This document shows, piece by piece, positions 45,578-53,944 of a DNA stretch of 64,000 bases. Every line of letters begins with the position of its first letter. Positions within the stretch are counted from its first letter, which is position 1. The notes beneath the pieces are model-generated. The model had not been told where the DNA came from. It made no database searches and saw only the letters and a list, made by a program, of their open reading frames with translations. A program made the translations under genes and the position numbers. The stretch is from CAWDVK01 sp963805715 (GTDB taxonomy: Bacteria > Actinomycetota > Actinomycetes > Streptosporangiales > Streptosporangiaceae): contig CAWDVK010000009.1 of assembly GCA_963805715.1 (NCBI GenBank), forward strand, positions 62,001 to 126,000, written 5' to 3'.

Positions 45578-45594
45578 TCACCCTTCCCAGGTGA
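45578..45594. promoter_or_regulatory. TCACC-N7-GGTGA palindrome, HAD gene
   Basis: TCACCCTTCCCAGGTGA, perfect 5-bp arms with flanking C/G extending them, 123 bases upstream of 45718. Confidence 0.7.
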
Positions 45595-45717
45595 GTCGGC
45601 GCCCAGATGACCACCGCTAATCTCAGAGCGCGCTGAAGGCCGGACGCGGCCTCCGCCACTGGCAGCGCGGCTGCCAGCCGGCCAAGGCCGGTTCCGGCGA
45701 GCCCCTGAGAGGACGGG

Positions 45718-46686
45718 ATGCAGGTCATCAATGATCCGCTGCCCAGCTGGGCCGATGGGCAGGCGAAGCAGCAGATCCTGGAGTTCGTGCGGTCGGTGAC
45801 CGAGCCGGGACCTTCCTTCGTGCCGGAAGCGGAGCGGGTCGCGACATTCGACAATGACGGCACGCTGTGGTGCGAGAAGCCGATGTACCCGCAGGCCGAT
45901 TTCCTCCTCCGGCGGTGGCGGGAGGTGACTCAGGCCCATCCGGGCCGGGCGAAGAAGCAGCCGTGGAAGGCCGTCGCGGAGAATGACAAGGAGTGGCTCG
46001 CGGCCATGCTGGATCATGTACCCGAGCTCACCAGGGGAGTGACCGAGGCGTACCCGGGCATCACCGTCAGGGCTTTCGAGAAGGCGGTGCGCAGATTCTT
46101 CGACACGGCCCGCCACCCGGTGCTCGGCGTCCCTTACACCAGGCTCGCCTACTGCCCGATGGTGGAGCTCATTACCCTGCTGAACGTCCATGGCTTCCAG
46201 GTCTACATCTGCTCGGCGGGCGGCCGGGACTTCGTCCGTGCGGTGTCCCTGGAGATGTACGGCATTCCCAGGGAGCGGGTCATCGGCTCGGGCACGACGC
46301 TGGAATACCGGAATGGCAAGGTCTACCGGACCAGGGGAGTCGAGCAGCCCATCGACGACGGGCCAGGCAAGCCAGTTCACATCTGGACCCGGACCGGCCG
46401 CAAGCCGCTGCTGGCCGGGGGAAACGCTGACGGTGACGCCGCGATGCTGGAGATGGCACGGTTCGCCCTGCTGATCCGCCACGACGACGCTGAACGCGAG
46501 TTTGCCTACGATTCCGGGGCGGAGCGGGCTCTCGCCGAGGCGAAGCACCACGGATGGACGGTCGCGAGCATTCAGAACGACTTCGCCGCTGTGTTCGATC
46601 TGCGTAAGCCGGAGCCCTCCGGCCAAGCCAGGACCAATGACCCATTGACCGCTGGCCAAGGGCCAGCGACAGTGAGCAGACGGTAA
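45718..46686 (+). CDS. HAD-family phosphatase
   Basis: 322 residues. Motif I VATFDNDGTLWCE (nucleophile Asp), motif II YICSAGG, and motif IV LLAGGNADGDAAML define a haloacid dehalogenase-type phosphatase of the phosphoserine-phosphatase-like (C1/C2) kind, probably cytosolic. The C-terminal 25 residues are low complexity. The substrate is unknown. ATG at 45718 follows GAGAGGACGG. A broken paralogue lies at 38667-39057. Confidence 0.87.
   Translation: MQVINDPLPSWADGQAKQQILEFVRSVTEPGPSFVPEAERVATFDNDGTLWCEKPMYPQADFLLRRWREVTQAHPGRAKKQPWKAVAENDKEWLAAMLDHVPELTRGVTEAYPGITVRAFEKAVRRFFDTARHPVLGVPYTRLAYCPMVELITLLNVHGFQVYICSAGGRDFVRAVSLEMYGIPRERVIGSGTTLEYRNGKVYRTRGVEQPIDDGPGKPVHIWTRTGRKPLLAGGNADGDAAMLEMARFALLIRHDDAEREFAYDSGAERALAEAKHHGWTVASIQNDFAAVFDLRKPEPSGQARTNDPLTAGQGPATVSRR
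46650..46668. terminator. Hairpin at the end of the HAD gene
   Basis: CGCTGGCC and GGCCAGCG with a 3-base AAG loop form a perfect stem inside the last codons of the HAD gene. It may terminate its transcript before the leader ORF and regulator B. Confidence 0.4.
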
Positions 46687-46737
46687 ACAACGCTACCCTG
46701 GACCCGGCAGCCGGACTGGCCTGGATCGGAGCGGCCA

Positions 46738-46806
46738 ATGGCTAGCCATGCACTCGTGTTGCGCTGCCCCGAATCGGTACCTGCAGCGCCGTTGCTGGCG
46801 ACGTGA
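46738..46806 (+). CDS. 22-residue leader peptide coupled to regulator B
   Basis: ATG at 46738 behind GGAGCGGCCA encodes MASHALVLRCPESVPAAPLL then AT, and its TGA (46804-46806) overlaps the GTG start of the LuxR regulator by three bases. The layout suggests translational coupling; the regulator itself has no other good ribosome site. Coding status rests on this arrangement only. Confidence 0.35.
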   Translation: MASHALVLRCPESVPAAPLLAT

Positions 46807-49151
46807 GCGAGCGCTCTGCGCTATCCGGTACGTCGGCGGTCGAGGGGATGCAGGATGCTGCCCCCGGGCCGGTCCTGATCGCGACGAAGCTGCAACCGCC
46901 TGCGCTGCGCGATCACGTCATCCCGCGGGGCCGCCTGCAGGAGCAACTGGGAGCCGCATCCGGTCGCGTACTCACCCTGCTGGCATGCCCGGCAGGTTTC
47001 GGGAAAACCACCTTGCTCACGGCGTGGCATGCGGTCGAGAAGTCGCGGAACCCGGTCGCGTGGCTGACCCTGGACGAGGGCGACAACGACCCGGCGGTCC
47101 TCTGGGCCTATGTGACGGAAGCGCTGCACCGGGCCTGCCCGGACGTCACCCGGCTGGCCCCGCCGGCCATGGCCAGGGCGTCGTCGGTCGTCGACGCCAT
47201 CCTGCCTCGCCTGGTCAACGAGCTGGCACAGCAGGACGCTGTCACCCTGATCCTCGATGACGGCCACCGGCTGGCCGACGACGCCGCGATCGAGAGCCTC
47301 GGCTGGTTCATCAGGCATGCGCCGCGCACGTTCCGGATCGTGCTCTCGACCAGGACTGAGCCACCCTTTCCCCTGGCCGCGACGCGGGCTCACGGCGAGC
47401 TGCTCGAGCTGCAGGCCGAGGATCTGCGGTTTACCGCCGGGGAGGCGGGCGCCTTCCTCAACGGGCGCCTCGGACTCGGCCTCAGCGCCGACGACGTCAA
47501 TGATCTCGCAGAGCGAGCGGAGGGCTGGCCAGGCCTTTACCTGGCTGCCCTCTCGCTCCGGGAAAGTGCCGACCGGCACGCCCTGATCAGGGACTTCGGG
47601 CCGTCGAACCGGCACGTGGCCGACTTCCTGGTGGCTGAGGTCCTCGAGGCTCATGATCCGCCCGCTCAGGCGATGATGATGCGCTCCTCGATCCTGGAGC
47701 GACTGTCCGGTCCGCTCTGCGATGCGGTGACGCGGCAACAGCACTCGGGCGCGATGCTGGAGGGGCTGTCGCGGACTAATCTCTTCGTCGCGCCCGGCCA
47801 CCGCGATCGCGGCTGGTACCGCTTCCACCCGCTCTTCGCCCAGGTCCTGCGAGCGGAGCTGGAACGGCGCGAGCCCGGACTCGCCCCGGCACTGCACCGG
47901 CGCGCTTACGCCTGGCATCGCGATCACGGGACGGCGGGCGAGGCCATCGAGCACGCGCTGGAAGCGGGTGCGTACGCCGAGGCCGCCGACCTGATCGAGG
48001 CCCGGTGGGTCAGGTACGCGAGCGAGGGCGGGCACGCCCGCGTGCTGGCCTGGATACGGCGGCTGCCGGAGCAGGTCCGGACGAGCCATCCGCGGCTGCG
48101 ACTGGCCGAGGCGTGGGCGCTCTCATTCGCGGCCAGGCACCAGGAGGCGGCAGCGGCGATCGCCGCGTTCCAGCGGCTCGGCGACCTCGGCAGCGCACCG
48201 CTTCCCGACGGCTTCAGCTCAGCCGAGGCCAGCCTGCTGATGCTGCGAGCCTCGTTCCCGCTCGGTGACGTCGGCGCACAGCTGACGAATGCGCGCCGCG
48301 CGGCCGAACTCGAGCAGCACGGATCCGCCTGGCGGCCGGTGGCCTGCTGGGCAGCGGGCACGGCTCTCTACTACCAGGCTGAACTCGGCGAGGCCGACGC
48401 GTGGCTCGCGGAGTGCCTGGCGCTGGCTCCGGCCCAGGTGACATGGCCAGTGGAAGCGCCGGCCCTCGCCTGCCGCTCGCTCATCGCTGGCGAGCGGGGG
48501 CATCTGGAGCGACAGCGTCTGCTGGCTGAGCTGGCCGCCGACCTCGTCACCGATCACGGTACCGAGCAGGTTAACGGGACTGTACCGCTGGCGCTCGGGA
48601 CATCACTGGCGGCACGCGGGCGGCCGGACGAGGCACTTCCGCTGATGGAGCGAGGCATTGCCGTCCTGCGACGCTCCGGGGCGCAGCCTACGGACATGGC
48701 GTCGGCGCTGCTGCAGCACGTGTCGGTGCTGGGCGGGCTCGGTGACCGGGACCGCTCGGCGGAACTGATCGCCGAGGCCCGGTCCATTCTCAGGTCCTGT
48801 CCGGACGCCGGGACTCTGCCGCAGCGGCTGAGCGCCGCCGAGCGAGCGCTCCGCGCTGACCAGGAGCCCGGCCGCCAGGTGCTGACTGAGCGTGAGCTCC
48901 GCATCCTGAAGCTGCTGGACAGTGACCTCTCCGAGCGGGATGTCGGCAGCGAGCTCTACGTCTCCTACAACACCGTGCATAGCCACGTCCGGTCCATCTA
49001 TCGCAAGCTCGGCATCTCCTCGCGTCGTCACGCGATTCAGCGAGGCCGGGAAGCTCGACCTGTTCTAGCTCAGCGGACCGGCGGCCATTCTGGCGAACGT
49101 GACTCACCCGTCCCGGGTGATGTTGAAGATCGGCGGCCAGCGAAATGCTGA
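46803..49151 (+). CDS. MalT/LAL-type LuxR-family transcriptional regulator B
   Basis: 782 residues. Walker A CPAGFGKTTLLTAW near residue 62, Walker B TLILDDGHRLADD near 147, tetratricopeptide-like middle, and C-terminal HTH LTERELRILKLLDSDLSERD then SHVRSIYRKLGISSRRHA. The HTH ends about 40 residues before the stop; the tail is unlike the family and encodes the palindrome at 49104-49120, so the extension may be a product of the operator lying in frame. Target genes are unknown. Confidence 0.9.
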   Translation: MSERSALSGTSAVEGMQDAAPGPVLIATKLQPPALRDHVIPRGRLQEQLGAASGRVLTLLACPAGFGKTTLLTAWHAVEKSRNPVAWLTLDEGDNDPAVLWAYVTEALHRACPDVTRLAPPAMARASSVVDAILPRLVNELAQQDAVTLILDDGHRLADDAAIESLGWFIRHAPRTFRIVLSTRTEPPFPLAATRAHGELLELQAEDLRFTAGEAGAFLNGRLGLGLSADDVNDLAERAEGWPGLYLAALSLRESADRHALIRDFGPSNRHVADFLVAEVLEAHDPPAQAMMMRSSILERLSGPLCDAVTRQQHSGAMLEGLSRTNLFVAPGHRDRGWYRFHPLFAQVLRAELERREPGLAPALHRRAYAWHRDHGTAGEAIEHALEAGAYAEAADLIEARWVRYASEGGHARVLAWIRRLPEQVRTSHPRLRLAEAWALSFAARHQEAAAAIAAFQRLGDLGSAPLPDGFSSAEASLLMLRASFPLGDVGAQLTNARRAAELEQHGSAWRPVACWAAGTALYYQAELGEADAWLAECLALAPAQVTWPVEAPALACRSLIAGERGHLERQRLLAELAADLVTDHGTEQVNGTVPLALGTSLAARGRPDEALPLMERGIAVLRRSGAQPTDMASALLQHVSVLGGLGDRDRSAELIAEARSILRSCPDAGTLPQRLSAAERALRADQEPGRQVLTERELRILKLLDSDLSERDVGSELYVSYNTVHSHVRSIYRKLGISSRRHAIQRGREARPVLAQRTGGHSGERDSPVPGDVEDRRPAKC
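49104..49120. promoter_or_regulatory. TCACC-N7-GGTGA palindrome, SHOCT gene
   Basis: TCACCCGTCCCGGGTGA, perfect arms, 98 bases upstream of the SHOCT gene start and inside the 3' end of the regulator B reading frame. Confidence 0.7.
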
Positions 49152-49218
49152 ACCTGCATCGCGGATAGCCGCACCGTCGCCATGCGCCGAATCGTCCCCC
49201 CGGTGCGAAGGAGCAGGA

Positions 49219-49629
49219 ATGGAACTCGCCGCTTCATCAACGTCTTACCCGCTCCTAAATCTCTTCTGGACCATGTTCGAGTTCTTCCTGTGGGTGATCT
49301 GGATCTGGATCCTGATCATGGTGTTCATCGACATCTTCCGTAGCCATGACCTGTCCGGCTGGGCCAAGGCCCTGTGGTTCCTGTTCGTGCTGTTCATCCC
49401 GCTGATCGGCGTGCTGGTCTACCTGATCGCGCGCGGCGGGTCCATGCACGAGCGGGCGGCGCGGCAGGCGCAGCAGCAGGACGCGGAAGTGCGCAGATAT
49501 GTCCAGCAGGCTGCAGCGGAATCACCGGCGAGTACCGCAGACCAGCTGGCGAAGCTGGCTGATCTCCGTGACCGGGGAGTCATCACGCCGCAGGAGTTCG
49601 AGCGCGAGAAGGCGAAGGTCCTGGCCTAA
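49219..49629 (+). CDS. PLDc_N/SHOCT domain membrane protein
   Basis: 136 residues. Two hydrophobic segments (WTMFEFFLWVIWIWILIMVF and LWFLFVLFIPLIGVLVYLIA) with the PLDc_N pattern, then a coiled Gln/Ala stretch and a C-terminal SHOCT motif (DQLAKLADLRDRGVITPQEF). Members are small membrane proteins often induced by stress; function unknown. ATG at 49219 follows AAGGAGCAGGA. Sixty bases upstream of aquaporin on the same strand. Confidence 0.85.
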   Translation: MELAASSTSYPLLNLFWTMFEFFLWVIWIWILIMVFIDIFRSHDLSGWAKALWFLFVLFIPLIGVLVYLIARGGSMHERAARQAQQQDAEVRRYVQQAAAESPASTADQLAKLADLRDRGVITPQEFEREKAKVLA

Positions 49630-49688
49630 GCGGGCGCGACTGGCCGCTGAGATCGCACAGACCCGGCCGTCTGAGGAGGATAGTGAGC

Positions 49689-50489
49689 GTGGCAGCTGCT
49701 GTAAACGACCGGGACGAGGAGCAGGCGGCTGCCATCCGGCGCCGTTACCTGATCAGGTTCGAGGAGGACACGCTCAAGTCCCGGCCCCTGTGGATCCGGC
49801 TGATCATCGAGTTCCTCGGCACGTTCGTGCTGGTGACGGTAGCCGCCGGGTCGGGCGTGATCAATCACTACGTCGGCGGCGGCCCGATCAGCCGGACCGC
49901 CGCCGTCATAGCGCCCGGCGCGGTGGTCATGGCCCTGATCTACGCCTGGGGCCCGCTGTCGGGACTGCACATCAATCCCGCCGTCACCTTCGCGTTCACG
50001 AGCCGCCGGGTTTTCCCGCCGGCCTGGGTGGTCCCGTACTGGGTGGCTCAGTTCGCCGGGGCTATCGGCGCCGCGCTGCTCTTGCAGGCCATGTTCGGCC
50101 ACGTCAGCGCGGGCGGCAACTACCCGATCTCGACTCCGGGCGGAGAATGGCGATCATTCGTCATGGAGATCATCCTGACCGCGATCCTGGTGAGCGTGAT
50201 CCTGCACACCGCGACCGGCGGCCGGAGCATCGGCCACAACGCCGCCATCGCGGTCGGCTCGACGGTGGCGCTGCTCGGGCTCTTCGCCAGCCCCATCAGC
50301 GGCTCGTCGATGAATCCGGCCCGCACACTCGGGCCTGACATCGTCGGCGCCAACTTCACCGGCTGGTGGGTGTATGTGTTCGGCGACTTCATCGGCGCCG
50401 CCATCGCGGTGGTGATCATCATCCTGGTGCGCGGCCTGCCCGACAAGGCTGAGCGGGAAGCGGCCGAGGGCGGCGCGCTGCCGCTCTGA
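49689..50489 (+). CDS. Aquaporin/MIP family channel
   Basis: 266 residues, six membrane helices and two half-helices with NPA motifs: GLHINPAVTFAFTSR and GSSMNPARTLGPDIVG. The Arg after the second NPA is conserved; the family passes water, glycerol or small neutral solutes. GTG at 49689 is preferred to 49683 since AGGAGG (49674-49679) then has a nine-base spacer. May be co-transcribed with the SHOCT gene. Confidence 0.9.
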   Translation: MAAAVNDRDEEQAAAIRRRYLIRFEEDTLKSRPLWIRLIIEFLGTFVLVTVAAGSGVINHYVGGGPISRTAAVIAPGAVVMALIYAWGPLSGLHINPAVTFAFTSRRVFPPAWVVPYWVAQFAGAIGAALLLQAMFGHVSAGGNYPISTPGGEWRSFVMEIILTAILVSVILHTATGGRSIGHNAAIAVGSTVALLGLFASPISGSSMNPARTLGPDIVGANFTGWWVYVFGDFIGAAIAVVIIILVRGLPDKAEREAAEGGALPL

Positions 50490-50505
50490 CGAAGCCTTCC
50501 TCGCC

Positions 50506-50604
50506 CGGACCTGGCTGACCGCGAATAATGCGGTCATCATGCTGGTGATGTTCGTGGCCTTCGGAGTCCTGCTGATCGGCCAGGGCATAGCCGGCCTCTC
50601 CTGA
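50506..50604 (+). pseudogene. GAP/Sap-family membrane protein C-terminal fragment
   Basis: Reads RTWLTANNAVIMLVMFVAFG then VLLIGQGIAGLS and stops, which is the last helix of GAP-family (sulfolipid-1-addressing-like) membrane proteins. The complete paralogue at 58462-59106 ends similarly (NWLDTHRDQVIVVLCLLLGF). Nothing of the first 180 residues remains. Confidence 0.5.
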
Positions 50605-50661
50605 GACCTCGCCTTCGGCGGGCGGCGGGCCGCCGCGGGCTTCCCGCGAGCTTGCGCGCCG

Positions 50662-50907
50662 TCATGCCTCATCCTCCGGGTCCGGATCGGGAGGCGGATC
50701 TCGCTGACGGACTCGCCGTATCTCCAGCACCTGCACGCCGAAGATCTCGAGCCTGGCGAGGAGCCCGTGCAGCGCTGCCTGGTCAAGAAGCGGGCCCTGC
50801 ACGACAGTCTCGACTGGCTCCACGGAGGCGGTGAGCCGGTCGAAGTCCAGCAGCGCCTCGGGCGGGAGGACGCCCGCTATGCGGATCTCGTAGTAGATCG
50901 GTCGCAC
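50662..50907 (-). CDS. Small cytosolic protein, paralogue of 25420-25653
   Basis: 81 residues from a GTG at 50907 with AGGGG upstream: YYEIRIAGVLPPEALLDFDR, VETVVQGPLLDQAALHGLLA, GVQVLEIRRV and an acidic tail. Same layout as the 77-residue protein at 25420. Function unknown. A palindrome pair (50985-51014) lies 77 bases upstream, in the region shared with LuxR regulator C. Confidence 0.75.
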   Translation of the reverse strand: MRPIYYEIRIAGVLPPEALLDFDRLTASVEPVETVVQGPLLDQAALHGLLARLEIFGVQVLEIRRVRQRDPPPDPDPEDEA

Positions 50908-50984
50908 CGCAGCATCCCCTGGCGGGTCGAGGTCGGACGTCGTCAGATCTCTACGGTCCCGCCGATCGACGCTCAGCGCTCCAC

Positions 50985-51014
50985 TCACCACGGGTGATTT
51001 ATTCACCTCGGTGA
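50985..51014. promoter_or_regulatory. Paired compact TCACC/GGTGA palindromes
   Basis: TCACCACGGGTGA (50985-50997, 3-base spacer) and TCACCTCGGTGA (51003-51014, 2-base spacer) lie 18 bases apart centre to centre within a base. They sit 77 bases upstream of the minus-strand small gene and 156 upstream of regulator C. Confidence 0.6.
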
Positions 51015-51170
51015 GATTGGCGGAAGGTGATGACAGCTCACCCGAAAGCGCGCGAGAAAGCATGTAAGCGGGACGGGCTAGCCCGCCGGGCGTCGGCGTG
51101 CGCGCAGGTGGTGAGACACGCACGTCGGGGCGGCATCGGCGGGCTGGCGTCCGGAGAAGGAGTACGGATA

Positions 51171-53876
51171 GTGGCCAGTACCCCGGTGCGGGCGGCGACG
51201 GGCTCCCGGCGGCACGGATCCTCGGCTGAGGACCCCGTCCTGCTGTCCAAGATCACCGTTCCCGTGCTGCCCGGCTGGGCGATTCCCCGTCAGCGGATCG
51301 ACGCGCTTATCGCTGAGGGCGCGCGCGGTCCGCTCACCTTAATCACGGGACCGCCCGGCGCGGGCAAGACGATGGCCATCACGTCCTGGGTCGGCGCCAG
51401 CGCGGACCGTGGCGGCGTGGCCTGGATCGCCCTGGACGAGTACGACAACCGGCCGCATGTCTTCTGGTCCTATGTCGTGGCGGCCCTCCGGCGGGCAGGC
51501 ATCACCGTCCCTCGCGCCGGGGCGGAGGCGGAGCGCGGACATGCCGTCGGCCATGAGTTCCTGCTGCGGCTCGCGTCCTCGCTGGCCTCGCTGGCCCAGC
51601 CAGTAGTGCTGGTCATCGAGGACTTTCATCTGCTGACCGACACGGACATCATGGATGGCCTGACCTACGTGCTGAGGAACGCGGCACCGAGCCTGCGCCT
51701 GGTGATCTCCTCGCGGGTTCAGCCGCTTCTTCCCCTGCACCGGTACCGGCTCAACGGCGAGCTGACCGAGATCCGCGCCCAGGACCTCGCATTCAGCGTT
51801 CGCGAGTCCAGCCTGCTGATGGAGCAGCTGGGCATCGAGCTGTCGGCGCAGGCCCTCGAGTGCCTGACCGAGCGGACCGAAGGCTGGGCAGCGGGCATAC
51901 GGCTGGCTGCCATCACCCTGGACGGCCACCCGGACCCGGAGCAATTCATCAAGGAGCTGGGCGCGGAAGACAGCGCGGTCACGGGCTACCTGGTGGACGA
52001 GGTCCTGAACGCCCAGCCCGCGTCCCGCCGGGATTTCCTCCTCCGGACGAGCATCCTGGACCGCGTCAGCGCCGGCCTCGCCATCGAGCTGGCGGGTGAT
52101 GAGCAGGCAGCAGGCGTACTGCCGGCGCTGGCGGTCGCGAACGCCTTCGTCCAGCCGGTCGGGCACGGCTGGTACCGCTACCATCCGCTGTTCGCTGACA
52201 TCCTGCGGCTGAAGCTCCGCCGCGAGTCCCCGGGCCAGCTGCCAGACCTGCACCGGCGCGCGGCCGGCTGGTACCTGCGGAACGGGCGCCTGGCCGAGGC
52301 GGTCCGGCACGCCGCAGCCGCCGGAGACTGGCAGCTCGCGGCCCGCATGGTGCTGGACGCGCTGGCGATAGGCCAGCTCATCGAGCCGCGGGGCAGCCGG
52401 TCGCTCGCCGAGGAATTCCGTCACCTGCCACCGGACCGCAGCGATACAGGGCCGCAGCTCTGGCTGGTTGCCGCTGCCATGGACCTATCCCGCGGAGCAG
52501 AGAGCACCCGGACTGCCTCGCTCGAGGTCGCAGAAGGCATTCTCGGGCGGCTTCCGGCTGATGACCAGATCCCGGCCCGGCTCGCCGCCGCGCTGATCCG
52601 GATCGCCCTGGGCCGGCGCTCCGGAGATCTCGATGCCGTGATCACCGCGAGCGCCAGGGCGGAGGCGCTGCTCGGGGAAATCCCGGAGCGGGTGCTCGGC
52701 CTGCATCCCGCGATCCGCGCGCAGGTATTGCTGGCCCGCGGAACCGCGGAACTGTGGCTGGGTGATCTCGATCAGGCAGCCGCCACCTTCGGCACCGGCG
52801 CCGCCGCCGCCATCGCCGCGGATAGCTTGCATGACCGGAGGGAGTGCCTCGGACAGCTCGCGCTCGCCGAGGTGCTGCGGGGGCGGCTGGGCCTGGCTGC
52901 CCAGCTAGCCGAGGAGGCGGTGCGGCCGGGCGAGAGCGGCGATGAGGAGCATTCCGAGCCTGTGGTGGCTGCCGCGCGGGCGGCACTGGCCTGGGTGCAC
53001 CTGGAACGAAACGAGTTCCGCCCGGCACACGACGAGCTGGCGCTGGCCGACGCCGCGCTGCGGATACGCCCGGACAAGCTGACGGGGGCCACGGCCACCA
53101 TGGTTGCGGCGCAGTGCCGCCTGGCCGAAGGTCACGCGGGGGCAAGCCTGGAGCTAGTCAGCCGCGCCCGGCAAGGCTGGGTACCGCCACGCTGGCTCGA
53201 ACGCATGCTGACGATTCTCGAAGTCCGGGCCTGCGCGGAGACAGGGAATGTCCAGGCGGCGGTGGCCGCCGCGCGGCGCGACGAGTCGCAGTCGGTGTCC
53301 GGTGCGCCCGTCGCGCTGGCGTATGCGTGGCTGGCCGCCGGCGATTACCAGGCTGTGCGCAGGGCGCTGGCCACGGCGGCGGCCGCGGCCCGTGACAAGG
53401 ACGAGCAGCTGAGCCTGGATGAATGGCTCATCGATGCCCGGCTCAGCTACGGCGGCGGCGACGTCCTGCGCGGCCGGCGGGCACTGGGGCGCGCCCTGCA
53501 GCTGGCCAGGCCAGAGCGGGTCAGGCTGCCATTCGCGATGGAGCGGGCCTGGCTCCGGCCGGTGCTGCGGCGCGATCCTGATCTGGCCCGCAGCTACCGT
53601 GAGCTGCTCGAGCCCGATCTGCTGACCCCGGCCCGGCCGGTAGCGAGTCCGCCGGCATCCCCGCAGCAGCCGCCGCTGATCGTGGACCAGCTCAGTGAGC
53701 GTGAGCGTGAGGTTCTCGTGCGCCTGTCCGGAATGCTCAGCACCGCCGAGATCGCCGCCGAGATGTACATCTCGGTGAACACCGTGAAGACCCATCTCAA
53801 GAGCATCTACCGCAAGCTCTCGGCGGACCACCGGGGCGAAGCGGTGCGCCGCGCACGTCAGCTCAAGCTGATCTGA
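51171..53876 (+). CDS. MalT/LAL-type LuxR-family transcriptional regulator C
   Basis: 901 residues from a GTG at 51171 (AAGGAG nine bases upstream). Walker A ITGPPGAGKTMAITSW near residue 58, Walker B VVLVIEDFHLLTD near 147, long helical-repeat middle, and C-terminal HTH LSEREREVLVRLSGMLSTAE then TVKTHLKSIYRKLSADHRGE. It is longer and less similar to A and D than these are to each other. An upstream in-frame extension to 51027 is open but lacks a ribosome site. Confidence 0.9.
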   Translation: MASTPVRAATGSRRHGSSAEDPVLLSKITVPVLPGWAIPRQRIDALIAEGARGPLTLITGPPGAGKTMAITSWVGASADRGGVAWIALDEYDNRPHVFWSYVVAALRRAGITVPRAGAEAERGHAVGHEFLLRLASSLASLAQPVVLVIEDFHLLTDTDIMDGLTYVLRNAAPSLRLVISSRVQPLLPLHRYRLNGELTEIRAQDLAFSVRESSLLMEQLGIELSAQALECLTERTEGWAAGIRLAAITLDGHPDPEQFIKELGAEDSAVTGYLVDEVLNAQPASRRDFLLRTSILDRVSAGLAIELAGDEQAAGVLPALAVANAFVQPVGHGWYRYHPLFADILRLKLRRESPGQLPDLHRRAAGWYLRNGRLAEAVRHAAAAGDWQLAARMVLDALAIGQLIEPRGSRSLAEEFRHLPPDRSDTGPQLWLVAAAMDLSRGAESTRTASLEVAEGILGRLPADDQIPARLAAALIRIALGRRSGDLDAVITASARAEALLGEIPERVLGLHPAIRAQVLLARGTAELWLGDLDQAAATFGTGAAAAIAADSLHDRRECLGQLALAEVLRGRLGLAAQLAEEAVRPGESGDEEHSEPVVAAARAALAWVHLERNEFRPAHDELALADAALRIRPDKLTGATATMVAAQCRLAEGHAGASLELVSRARQGWVPPRWLERMLTILEVRACAETGNVQAAVAAARRDESQSVSGAPVALAYAWLAAGDYQAVRRALATAAAAARDKDEQLSLDEWLIDARLSYGGGDVLRGRRALGRALQLARPERVRLPFAMERAWLRPVLRRDPDLARSYRELLEPDLLTPARPVASPPASPQQPPLIVDQLSEREREVLVRLSGMLSTAEIAAEMYISVNTVKTHLKSIYRKLSADHRGEAVRRARQLKLI

Positions 53877-53909
53877 CTGAGTCGCCGCGGGGCCGCAGAG
53901 AGCCCGGCC

Positions 53910-53934
53910 CATCGTTCCGGAAAATCCGGCGATG
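53910..53934. terminator. Bidirectional terminator between regulators C and D
   Basis: CATCG-tt-CCGG, loop AAAAT, CCGG-CGATG: an imperfect stem (bulge of two T) placed in the 68-base gap between convergent genes. Confidence 0.55.
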
Positions 53935-53944
53935 GTCCTGCGTG

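Larger units (their letters stand above)
45190..45717. other. Divergent region with two palindromes
   Basis: 528 bases without a supported gene. Carries palindromes at 45267-45283 and 45578-45594 and, around 45370-45405, an AT-rich stretch (CTTATATTATTCAGCAAATGG) whose last part nearly repeats a sequence at 25279-25299. Confidence 0.5.
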
